Positions 10,393 to 22,000 of a DNA stretch of 64,000 nucleotides are shown here, in pieces. The stretch comes from Spizellomyces punctatus DAOM BR117 (Eukaryota > Chytridiomycota > Chytridiomycetes > Spizellomycetales > Spizellomycetaceae). Where the stretch lies: the NCBI RefSeq assembly GCF_000182565.1, contig NW_015971554.1:35819-99818 (forward strand), read 5' to 3'. Under the pieces are notes generated by a model. The model had not been told where the DNA came from. It searched no databases and saw only the letters and a program-made list of their open reading frames with translations. The translations under genes and the position numbers were made by a program. Every line of letters starts with the position of its first letter. Position 1 is the first letter of the stretch.

Positions 10393-13300
10393 TCATGCTG
10401 TCCCAAAACTATATAGTTTACAGACCGCATCAGCGCCTGCAGAAGCCATGCAATTTGAGGCTTCAGGATGAAAGTTGACCGCCCATATTCCCTCGTCATT
10501 CTTTTTTCGGTGCGAAGTATATTCTTGGACACACTTTCGTGTTGTCAGATCCCACCATCGTATTGAACAGTCATGACCTAGAAACAGTACCAGGAGTCAG
10601 AAGTCGCTTTACTTGCAATCGCCACAGTCAAAAAGTCTTACCCCCTGAGACCAGAGTAAGCCCATCTGGCGAGATATCCAGGGCTGAAACTGAATCTTGA
10701 TGAGCGACCATCGAATGCGCACATTGTCCTACTCGCACGAATTAGTGAAAATATCATCTGACAATGACCACGGCTTGTACCCACCTGTATTTGTGTCAAA
10801 TATCCGAATATATCGGTCTTCATGCGCGGTAATGAGTAGCGGGAGGGTGGGATGGCAAACAACCTTGTTGATCTGTCCAGATGTGGTGTTATCTAGTAGA
10901 TAGAGTTCATTCATCAGCAACATGGTGAACAAGTCAACAGAAAGCTATGGTAGTGTACCAAAGGTTCCGTCATGTCGGCATTGCAACGTTTCCTGTCCAG
11001 TTTCAGCGTCGAAAATCTTTACGATGCTGTTCTGATACGACACCGCTATCCTGTTCAAATTGGTATACACCCAGTCCACGGACGTCGGATTTTGCAGCCC
11101 GCTGCTTTCCGCTTCTTTTACCACGTCATTTGTACCTCCCCTATTTGCGTTCTCATACCATAGCGTGCTGCGCAGTTGCCAGTGCCCTGGTGTTGTATTC
11201 CATATCTTCAAAGCACCATCACTCGAAACGGAAGCCAGCCATGGGCATTGCTGCTGCAGCGGATGTAATTTCATATCCCAAACAACGTCAGAGTGGCCGA
11301 CATATGTATGCAACTTAAACTGCTTGGTATTCTCTATATGAGAAAGGAATTGTCATCAGTAAAAGGTGGCGTCTCGAACCGGAACGCTAGTTGCGAACGT
11401 ACGGTAGCTAGCATATGGATCTCTTGTCAATGGTGGTATGCGCCACACACGGATAGTTGCATCGACACTTCCTGTATAACATGTTTGTCCATCCGCTGAA
11501 ACAGCGAGTGACGTCAACGGTTCAGTATGCCCGCGGAAGGTATAAACGGGCTCCAGCTCCGGTAGCATTCTGAAAAACAGATAGAAAATGCACAATTGTT
11601 ACAAATCTAGCCTCAGCCTCCAAAAGTGCATACAAATGCTCACTTGCTACGATCTTCCAATTTGCCGATATTCCAGAGTTTCGCGGTATTATCCTCAGAC
11701 GCAGTAACCAGGGCACCATCATTGGTTGAGAATGCCACAGCGCGAATGGAATCCATGTGACTAAGGAGAAAGATTTCAATGCGTGATTTCTGGTTAACTA
11801 AGATTGGGGAATGACATACTTTCTCAATACCGCTTTGGGCCGCCAGATTTTTTGGTTGGCGGGTTTTGCCGAACCCTTTTTCTGGTTGCGCGGTGCACAT
11901 GTTCAACTGTCAGACTGTTTGCGATGCCCACAATCACTCTGCACTAAACCCACCTTGGCCCCTTCGTCCACATCGTCTTCGTTCAAAGTCAGTGTGGCCA
12001 ATCCCCCATCCAAAGACAAAGTATTGGCAACGACGGACGGAATACCGCCCGGCTTTGCCTCTGCTGCAAGATCGGGTTGTTTGGTCATCAGAGAGAAATA
12101 AACTTGCAGGATATGTTTACATACCAGGACTTTTTCGTTTGGCATGAGCACCCTTTCCTTCTAAGCGGCTCATGACTTTGCTAACTTTCTCAGGAGTCAG
12201 CTTCAGCTCTTGCATCTCATCTGGCGTCTAATAATTCGCAGGGATCTTAATTCACATCGTCTAATCTGCGTCATGGGGTTGCACAGCAGTATTCGTCATA
12301 CCAATCGTCCGTCATTAACACGGCTTTCTTTCCGCTCCTGGCCTTGCTTATCCTTCGGTTTCTTAGAGTCTTGATTGGATGCCTTATCAACAAGGGATTT
12401 TACTGCTGGCTCTTTGCCTTCCACTGCCTCCTCCGGGGATTGGATGCGCGCATCATTGGGAGCATTTTCTTGTGCTTCTGGCGGGCTGGTGTCCACCTTT
12501 GGCACTTTGCTTCCTTCAGTATGTTCTGCAGCTGCCGGCGTCTCGCGCTTTATCTTGGTAATGACGCGCTGCGGTTCACCTTGAATGACTTCTGATGCAG
12601 ATTCTTCCGAGGCAGCCGCGGCAAATTGCCGCGCTGTTGGTAACGTCCCGCGAGCCCTTGCCGCCTCCCGCTTTCCAATCACTCTTCCCAATGCTTCCGG
12701 GTCCGCAGTAGATTCGAGCCCAGAAGGATCTTCATTGCCGCTTGCCGCGGTTTTCGGGTTCACCGAAGGGGAGACATTACCTCCGGTTGTGGATGTTGTC
12801 AACAAGTAGCTCATTTCCCGCAGGTAACTATAAAACACAAGCGTCAATCAAACAGGCTAACCAGTGGTTTTTCGGAGACAATTGCCCACTTTTTTAAGAT
12901 CTCTTTACTTCGCACATGTCCATATCCTTTCGAAAAGTTCAACAACGTCCCCATCCCACCACCAGAGAAGTTGAGAGTACCATAGTTGGAAGGAGCGGAT
13001 AGCACCGCCTCAGGAAGAGTCGGTACATTTTCTGTTGGAGCCGACATGCCTGAAGTTACTGCATTCGGCTGCGTAGCCGCTGCCACTGCATCTTCTGATG
13101 ATGGTGATACGGTTTGCTTCTCTTGTCGTAATTTGGTGAACTTATTCCTAACAACCATGAGGTAAATAGCTGTCATGACGGCGAGCCACCTTCAAGAACA
13201 ATTTCATCGATGCTACCTTTCCTGTCGCAAGGCGTATTCTAACATCTTAACCCTTCGCATCAAATCGGTCCGAAGATTCTCCATTCCCCTCCGCTCACCC

Positions 13301-13676
13301 TCCAGTAGTGCTATTCGCGCCTGAGAAAATCCAAACGATTAATCCATTAGCTTCGTGTATCCGCATCAATTGAAAGCGTCACAGCGCTGCTAATAGAGGT
13401 CGCTCACGCAGAGAGTTTCGATTTCTGTCAATTTGCCCCGCCAAACTTGTCAGCTCAGAGACATGAATGACTAACCTTCAGGTCAGCCCTTTCTATTTCC
13501 CATTCATTTCGCTCTCTTTCAAATTTTCGCCACTCTACTTGAAGAAAATGTAGAACACCGGGCAAAGTATATGTTGCAACCCCAGTAGCAGAACCGTTGC
13601 TGTCGTTAAGTACAGTCGTCCCCTGCGATATCCCCGCGCTGCCTCGACTTGCTTGTTGTGCAGCGGATCCCGACAT
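10393..13676 (-). CDS. STRN: Striatin, regulatory B''' subunit / scaffold of STRIPAK
   Basis: Scaffold that links PP2A, Mob and germinal-centre kinases; the fungal homologues are Far8 and PRO11. Many exons; start ATG at 13676, stop at 10393. The N-terminal striatin domain is textbook: VLHFLQVEWRKFERERNEWE, ERADLK, ARIALLEGERRGMENLRTDL and MRRVKMLEYALRQERNKFTK, holding the caveolin-binding and coiled-coil segments. A disordered Ser/Thr/Glu/Pro-rich linker lies at about 12150-12850. A WD40 propeller follows with blades such as HMDSIRAVAFSTNDGALVTA, LWNIGKL, FRGHTEPLTSLAVSADG, YVGHSDVVWDMKLHP, INKVVCHPTLPLLITAHED, SALDISPDGLTLVSGGHD and the final GIWAVNFHPEASNCMASAGA. Both ends carry family motifs, so the gene is complete. 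Confidence 0.95.
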
Positions 13677-13886
13677 AGCTTGTATAAGCAGAACAGAAGT
13701 GGGAATGTGTCGAGATCACTCGTGGTGTGCAGCTCGCAGGATTTGTGATGGTTGTGAGAGCGTTGACCGTTCGGTGGTGAGCAAGAGAACACAGAAACTG
13801 CCTGATCGCACGCGTCCGAACGAATCTCGTCCTATGAAGGGACGCCTTCGTCTTGCTACGATGGTGATAGCGAATAGGTGAGGAGT

Positions 13887-14495
13887 CTATATCGCGTCAG
13901 GCTGACCTTTCTCCCATGTAACGTTTGGCCGCGAAGAAATCGTCGGGTTGTTTTTGTCAAGTCGTCCAGGCTGGTCGCGTACGTCCCATGCAAGGGATAA
14001 TGCGTTCCAAATCGGGACAAATGACGATCCTCCAATCCCCGCCAGCAAAAATCGTTGGAGGACAACGAAGACGACACCGACAGCAAAGGCGCAGGCAAAA
14101 TGCAGCAATGCAGCAGGACTTGGACTCTTTTTAACAATTAGGACTGGGAAAATAGTCAAGGCTTTCAAGACATTCAAGAATGATCGACGAGTCGTCGATG
14201 GAAAATGACAGCTGCCTTTGCTCCAAATGATCAATAATCGGTCATACCGCAAACTTCTCTTGACATTACAGTAGACCATCTTGGCGGCAGTTGGTAAAAG
14301 TACTGCAAATTGTACTGCCCACAACGATAGCACAGCGTTTATCCCCTCTGCATACTTGTTCATATCGACTAAGCCACGACATAATGATGCGCGCGATGAC
14401 AAACCAGAGTAAGCCACGGCGACTATCGGCGGAAAATCGTGTAGAGCGTTCGCTTTGTTGAAACAATCTCCGCAATATTGGAACTCCAGTGTCAT
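13887..14495 (-). CDS. Unrecognised multi-pass membrane protein (about 202 aa, intronless)
   Basis: I do not recognise this protein. A single open frame from ATG 14495 to a stop at 13887 contains at least three strongly hydrophobic stretches: AVLSLWAVQFAVLLPTAA near residue 60, VLKALTIFPVLIV near residue 112, and ALLHFACAFAVGVVFVVLQR near residue 130. A fourth, weaker one sits near the N-terminus (FPPIVAVAYSGL). The C-terminal 45 residues are hydrophilic. Its start codon is separated from that of FBXO9 on the other strand by only 20 bp, so the two share a promoter. The same frame is open further upstream inside FBXO9, which is antisense shadow. The absence of introns and of any known motif keeps confidence moderate. 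Confidence 0.45.
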   Translation of the reverse strand: MTLEFQYCGDCFNKANALHDFPPIVAVAYSGLSSRASLCRGLVDMNKYAEGINAVLSLWAVQFAVLLPTAAKMVYCNVKRSLRYDRLLIIWSKGSCHFPSTTRRSFLNVLKALTIFPVLIVKKSPSPAALLHFACAFAVGVVFVVLQRFLLAGIGGSSFVPIWNALSLAWDVRDQPGRLDKNNPTISSRPNVTWEKGQPDAI

Positions 14496-14515
14496 AGGAA
14501 GGCTCTGAAGCAGAT

Positions 14516-15968
14516 ATGGATTTGCAAATCCCTGTGGTAGAAGAAGAGCTTGTCGATTTTCGTCAGAAATGGCGAGAGGAAGTGAGTGCAAAGGTCGCGG
14601 CAGCTCCGTACAGCACGACGTCCCCGGCGTCCTTGTCGGACAAAGCTTTGGAACGAACTCCAAATGCCACACTTCAGAAATCCGCAGCCTCTGTCGCACC
14701 ACCTTTGGCGTCTTCGTCCTTCGCCGCAATGCCTTCTGTCGCCGTTGGGAAGCTCACGCAAAGCAGCCTGGTTGAGTCGATCTCGGAACAGGGCAAAGAG
14801 CTGCCTAGTGAAGCAGAGGATCCAAGTTTGGAGGCCTATCTGTTGGGAACTAAATATGAAAGGTTTGTTTTACGGTGTATTGCTTCTCCGAATGTGCTTC
14901 CATAACATGCAAATGTCACAGGATGGGGAATTTATCAGCAGCGTTGACCTCATATCGAGATGCCGTCCGTCTGGACCCGCATGTAGAGCAGCGCTTCCGC
15001 AAGATGCTTTTACAACCTTCTCACCCAATACACACCCATCAAGAGAAAGAATCAGACCCGAATTCTGAATTCTATACGTACTATGATTTTCACGAACACA
15101 CCCACACAACCCACAATGATCATGCGAACGAGATAACCGATCTGGTTGAACGCTTTCAAGCTTTGGATGTGGCGTTCATGCCACACATCCTGGACCGTAA
15201 AATAACACTCGCCAAACTGCCTTCCGAAATCGTAACTCAGATCATACACTGGGCGCTCCTTTTGCATGGTCATGACACATTTTGCTCGCTGTCCTTGGTG
15301 TCCAGGAAAATGCTTCTCTTATGCCGCGAACAGTCTGTATGGCGATTTGTATGCGAAAAAGTCCATTATCCTGGGATGGGATTCCGTTCTGTGGCTGAGG
15401 AATTGCCACTGTACAAGGGCAACTGGTTCAATATGTGGTTAGACAGACCGAGGCTTAGAAGAGATGGGCTGTACATATCCCGAGTAAACTATGTACGAAC
15501 GGGTGAAGCGCAATCGTTTTACGCACCGGTTCATCTGGTGACATATTATCGGTACCTCCGATTCTTCCCGCATAAAGTTGTCTGTTGGACAACGACAGTA
15601 GAACCGGCGAAAGCCGTACAAGTGCTACTATCGGACGAAGTGTTGCAAAAGGGTTCAATGTCGGGCGAATATCTCCTTTCCTCCAATCATCTGTACCTAC
15701 ATATGCGGGCGCACGATCGACCGGGAGTGTCTTTCAAGTGCAATCTGACACTCGCCAGCAGCCGCCGAGGCAAACATAATAAGCTCAAATGGGGTAAGCA
15801 AGCATTCTGCTAGACAAGAATCGGTTCGCTGTCCTCATCAATATTTTCACAGTGGAGTATTGGCAAGAGCGGGATAGTGACTCGTCGTATCGGTCAGATG
15901 TACCCACTAGAACACTTCGGACCTTTTATTTCTCTAAAGTACGGTCATACCCAAGATCCCTTTTGTAG
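14516..15968 (+). CDS. HRT3: F-box only protein 9 / Hrt3-type SCF substrate adaptor
   Basis: Substrate receptor of an SCF ubiquitin ligase. Three exons: 14516 to about 14861, about 14922 to 15793, and about 15853 to 15968. Parts: an N-terminal helix EEELVDFRQKWREEV; a TPR-like segment KYERMGNLSAALTSYRDAV with RLDPHVEQRFRK, the usual FBXO9 half-motif; and the F-box KLPSEIVTQIIHWALL, with FCSLSLVSRKMLLLCREQSVWRFVCEK. The C-terminal FBXO9 domain has WFNMWLDRPRLRRDGLYISR and VVCWTTTVEPAKAV. The last exon restores the family ending: KWVEYWQERD, then TLRTFYFSKVRSYPRSLL and a TAG. The F-box and TPR motifs are both present, so the protein looks functional. Confidence 0.9.
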
Positions 15969-16035
15969 GGGAAATTTACAGCGATATCTACAGTAGATCT
16001 GTGCAATTGCAATTGTATATATTCATGTACCATGT

Positions 16036-19000
16036 TTATTGCTCCTCCATCATGATACCTAATTTCTCCATACCATTAAGTATCTTTGCGTTCAGTTTGA
16101 CCCCATGTTTAGCCTTCACACGAGCATAGTACACTGGACAATCCAATGATATGCACGCCGAATCCAAATCTAGGGCGGTACTGTGTCCAGAGCAAGAACG
16201 ACAGACACGCTGCAATTGGATATATCGTTTTTCCGATTCGCTTATGCGACGCGCGAGCTTGGATGCAGACGTCTGAGGATCCCTTGCGCATGAGCCACAG
16301 ATCTCTAGCAATCCTCATTAGAAAAAGATATATTCTCGCCCCTTGTAGAAAGAAATGTACAAACCGTTATGTGTCAACTCATGACACACGAGACAATGCT
16401 TAGCCACATAATATTGATCAATGGTTTGCCCAGGACCATTTCTCAACTGTTGTTGCAATTCGGGCCGCATTTGCGATGCGGTAAACTGAATTGCTCGTTG
16501 TACCTTAGGCATCTCGTTGAACCAGCTTTCGACGTCTAGTAGAAATTTCTTTGGTTCAGGAGCGCACCGGCACTTTATGAACAATGGGAGTCTCCATACC
16601 TGCCCCTACAAGAGCGAAGACTCTCGACAAAGCCGGGATTATCTGTCTTGTAATATAATACGTCCCATGTAATTGCAGTGTCCTTCCCCGCGAAATTAAT
16701 GAGCGCATAGTGTCGACAAATCAACTTGCGTCACGTACCTGCTATTTAGGAGCTCTTCTGGAGGTACAACAGAATCTATCAAACGATAACCCGGTCCGCC
16801 ATGAACGACCACATACGGCACTCTCTCCCCATATTGAGGTTCAGATCGTCCATCCACGGCCATCTTTTTGGTACTGATCAGTGCGCCAGGTGGTGGGGGA
16901 CCCCGGGCACTGTTGAACGGTACAACTATATGAACTCTCAATCCTGGCATATAAACCAACGGCCAACTTTACCTGTACGTTCCGAGCTTTACTTCTTTCG
17001 CGATGATGAAATCCTGTATAGACACGCGACCCGACAAGATTTTTGTCCATTGTCGATAGAGGTGCTCCTTCACTCTTGACAGGTCTTGAGTGCGGAACAG
17101 GATCCTGCGGCAGTGGACCGTCCGTCAGGACTAAATAAACATTGATACGAAAAGGTCACTGCTCACTTCAGACATTGTTCCATAGTCTTCGCTACCGCGG
17201 GGCAGCCGTCCCTTCGCACAGTTTCGATTCCCTTAGCATCGAAACCGGGCTCCTTTTCATCTGGACTTTCGTATTTGAATCCCACATACCGCTTCTTCGC
17301 TAGGAGAACACATGGATGGTATACCTGCCGATCCTTGTAAATGAACCAAAGCAACCAAAGCAACTGCTTAAGAACCTGGCGCGCTACCTTCTCGAATTTG
17401 AGTTTCACAGGCTCGGGGTTCATTTTTGTGATGGTATCGACGATGTCTTTACCGATGCGGAAAGCATCGTCCTTGCTCACGTTTGGAAGATAGACAAAAA
17501 GAGAGTCAGTGTCTCCATAAACCACTTTTGCGCCCCATTTCGCGGTGCTGTGGATCCGTTCAATAGCCTGGGATTGCAATTGCGTCAATCACCTTCAATC
17601 CAAATTCATGGTTAACAATTGAGGCCTTTGCAGACCTTTTCCAAAGTAGCTCGGCCAGTTTGCACTATAGCATCAGCAATGTCAACGCATGGCATGCGAC
17701 CTGAAAAGCTGGCACCCGTGTAACCATAAGTGACGTTTGCGATGAACTTCAAGCCCAATTGTCGCGCTTCTAGAGTCCGCAGCACGGCCTTTAAGGTATG
17801 AGGTTTAACATCAGAAATTACAATTTCTCTTCTGGGAGTCATACTTTATCATCCTTATGAATCTTCATTGACTGCTTGACCATAACTCGAGTATCCAAGA
17901 TTTCTGATAGCATTCGCCTTAGTGTACCTTCGCGAATGTGAGGCTGGACAAATACGAGACCATTCGGAGATACTAATGTAGGGTTAATAAAGAGGGAGAC
18001 GGCTGATGACAAACAAAGCTTTTGACGGCCTACCGTTCAAGTGATCCTTGAACATTTCCACGAATTCTACCGGTACTTCAAAGTCGTCTAAAACGCCAAA
18101 CTTGTGCGGCTTCCCAACGGACTGAATCCGCCCCAAGCAAGTCGAATAACTGACAAAGTAAATTCTGTAAGCTATCGCTCACTTTGAACAGCGCATACAT
18201 GCACCATTGCCGTACCAATAATTGTATGCAATCATTACGGAGGGATATAATGATTGGAAATCGAGTACCAGCAACGGACTGTTGTAGAACCGAGACTGTG
18301 GCTCCATGACGAGCGGGATGCATTCACACGCGCGTTGCGCTGCCACCTGCAAAGAAAGCTCTTAGGTGCGTGGGGTAATACCTAGAACCGCCCTCCTGAA
18401 CAAACCTGCTTTCTGCTGGGAGACACCATAATGAAATTCTCTGGCTTTACGATCCGAGCCATGATGGATTCAACTTTGAACTGTGATCCTCGCGTAATGA
18501 CCGAGTAGAAATCAATACCAAAAACACGAGCGAACTCGCTAGTCAAACAGGGTACCACACTCCACTATTAGCGGCGCTTTATCTCCCACAAGAGCAGGCA
18601 GTACATACCTTGTACGACTTATCATTTGTGTATCTTCCAGCAGTTCAACATTGTACTGCGTACGGCTGATGTAGTATTTGATAGTTCGCCATTTATACAG
18701 CATTCCTTTGTCGTACCATTCCGTCAGAGTCCGATGGGCATATTTTGGAACTCTAGTCAGCATGAGTAAATCGGTGCTCCTTGCCCAAAACTAGCATAGG
18801 GAACTCCAAACCTCTTGTGCAAAACATGATACGCCGTACTCTCCAGGCTGTACGACGTCAGGTTGAGCTCTGATCGCATTAATCGCCACACATTGAGAAA
18901 GATACGCCCAGTGCAGTGCAAGTGTGACTGCTTGCGGAAGCCCCACGAATCCTCGTCTCGTCCAAACTTGGTGTTTGCGTTATCCGGCAAAACTCGAGAG

Positions 19001-22000
19001 AGCTCAGTGCATAAATCAATATCTGATTTCAAAATGATTGTCAGATGAGCGGCATTTGCCTTAGTCCAATTGATAGACGTTACCAAGTGCGACTCGAGCG
19101 CGCTCAACGAGATAACCCCAGGACGAATTGTGTATCTCGTACCCTATAAGCAAATCGGGATCGAATGATCGCACTCGGTCCACAAGTTTTTCAAACAAGT
19201 CTTTCTCGCTTGAAACTGAATCTACCACGTAACCTTTTCAAAAGTGAATGTCAGGCCGTACTGTATTCTAAAGATACTTTGCTTCTCATACCACTGATTC
19301 CAGTTTTGTTGAGGTGAAAGTCGTCTTGTATCATTATTACACCAACATGGGATCTGACGAAAGCGGAATCACATCATAGAGAGAGATTTAAAATGTCATA
19401 AACTTCCCCCTACAACCGATTTAAAGGCGTACCCAGGTCTATGTCCATTGCTCTTATATCGACGTTCGTCCTCATTCTGCAAGCAGTAGAAAACCGCACA
19501 AACTGGATCATGCCTCGGATCAGGCATAAAGTCCTCTCGGGATCGTGCTAAACATTGAGGTGATGTCAACATACGCTAAATGAGGAACTCCCGCATGTTC
19601 TTACCGTGCAGCTCCAAACTCATTGTGCAAATATACTCTTTTTCCTGATGAACTTTGTTGACGTTGATCTGACTATATTTGAACCCATAAGGGTTCTTAG
19701 GCGTTGGGGCTTCAATCTAGACCAAGATAGTGAGTAAGCTTCGAAATTGTTGTCTAGAGGCAGGCATTATCTGGTTTCCTCTATCGTACTTGTGATACAT
19801 CTTCTGGCTTTCGCCGTACAGAGAGACTCTTCTGTGCCGCAATAGCTACAACGGACAACGTTGAATACAATGAAACCTTTTGCTAGTGGGCAACAATTAC
19901 GCACGTTCACTTTCAACAACGACATCTCCCTTGACGTTAGTTTCCTTTCTTGACGGATTGTTCTTTAGCCACTCCATCACATGGGTGCGGGAAGGTGGAC
20001 ATGACGCTAATGTCCACACGAACAAAGAACTTGGAATGAAGCTCCTATCCACAAATTTAGTTCATATGCTCGGCGTCTGAGGATAATGAACAATCAGTTC
20101 ATAATTACCTATCACCCTCAAATACGTTGATCTCCTCCTTCCAGAATGCCAATCCTTTGATTAGCTCACCCGGAACTCCAGTAGAGCTCTGTAATGTCGA
20201 GGAATGACAGCCGGAAGTATCGAATTCTGATAAATGCTCAGTATCTTCCGGTTTGAATTTAAACTCCCTTCCAGCAAATACTTTCGGCCGTGGAGGAACA
20301 TCAAGAGGATTGCTGAAATGTGGTTCCCGGTAGAGAACTTTGGGAATATCATAAGTGGCAAGAGAGAGAACGAGCTCATCCGCGGAGGGAGGAGGTGCAA
20401 ACCGGTAACAGGCCGTTGAATGTCTTTCTTCCGCAGATAGGGAGAATCTTTCCGACGGAGTACTACTTGGAGCAAGTTCCAACTGCGAGACAAACGATTG
20501 TAAATGAGTTCGCGAAGGTGGTGCCTCCATGAGAAGTGTTGAAGGAAGTCTGTTGCCGCCAGCGAACGATGTTGTCTCACAAGTGTCCCGGTTGACTTCA
20601 TCATCACAAGGAGGAGGATCCTGCCGATCCTTATCTACGATGCTGCCAGATGACGAAGGAGATGTTTGCATGCCATCCAATATCGGTGTGGCCTTGGTCT
20701 CAGAAACTAATGATTGCATCTCGGAATTGAGTCTTTTGGTCGCGACCTCTTGCTCCTCAGTTTCCATCTGCTCCGCGGTGGTAGAGCTTATTCCATCGTC
20801 GATAGAACCCTCACTATCGCTGTCAGTCTCCATCGGGGACCCAGAGTGTCCCCCAGGATCGTACTGGTCTGATCCATGTATCGTCTGGTCATACTCCGCA
20901 AAGTGAACTGTTTTGGAGACACTTTGAGGGGCATCAGCATGTGAAGATGGTTGTTCGGGGTCACCACGTGCTGCCTCATGCACTGTCTCCTCCAAAAATG
21001 TTTTCTGATTTGGGAGTTCAGAAGGGGAGCCGACAGAGGGTGGGTCGCAGATGAAGGAGGATAACTCAAAAGGGATCTCCTCAACTGCTGGAGGAGACCA
21101 CATACCCAATATTGACGAAGTAAAGTACGTAGAAGAAGGGACCGACTCATCTCGGTCAGACTGGGAACGGAAGTGATCCATCTGGTCGCCGCTGTCCGAG
21201 CTGCTGTCGGACCAGTTCACTGAGTCAGTCAAGCGTACGGGCGATCTTTCCAGAGCATCACAGTATGCTTCATTCTGAAGTATGCTAGTGGCACCCGCCG
21301 GGTTCTCGTGGACGAATTCGGCAAAAAAATCATCTGGTCCAGACAGCTCAGTAGTAACTGACCGGGGACTGGATGGAGGAAAACATAGCTCGTCATCGAC
21401 GCGTTTCCGTGAACTATTCTGGACAGAATGTATGGGAGACCGCTCGTGAGAAGATGACAACGGCTTGGGGCTCCCAGCCACAATGCGGCGACGTTTGACC
21501 GGTATTTCGATGCATACGAAAGAGCCAGATCGAGGAACTGGGCGGGATGGATGGCATCGATAGGAGGGGGGTCTAGCGGTATTAGCCACATCATTTGGTT
21601 CATGCAGGTCGTCTGAGGAATCATCCACGTAACGAATCGGACGTTTGCGGCGTGCGGCTGAGAATGGAAGTGGAGAGCTTGAAAGTGGAACGTCGTGCGG
21701 GCAAGAGTCAACATCTGCGATATTGGTCTGAGAATCTTGAGTCCCCGAGTATCGAGTGTTCTTCTGCAGTAGAGACGTCGGTGGAGTATCACCCGCTCCA
21801 TCCACTTGCGGGATACGCCTGTTGAACGAGGTATGAGGAGAAGCTCGCGGTGAAGTTGGAGAATCTGTCAACCTCTCCTCACGATCATGCCCACTAACAA
21901 TTTGCTGTCCAATCACTGGAGAATCATCCACATGCGAACTCTCCCCAACAGCATGGCCCCTGTCATCAATTTCATTCTCAACAGGACTCCGGACTAATGC

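Noticed and set aside
20161-21801. Several long frames inside the big REV3 exon on both strands
   Set aside because: Shadows of a 660-codon biased, Ser-rich exon; none has domain content.
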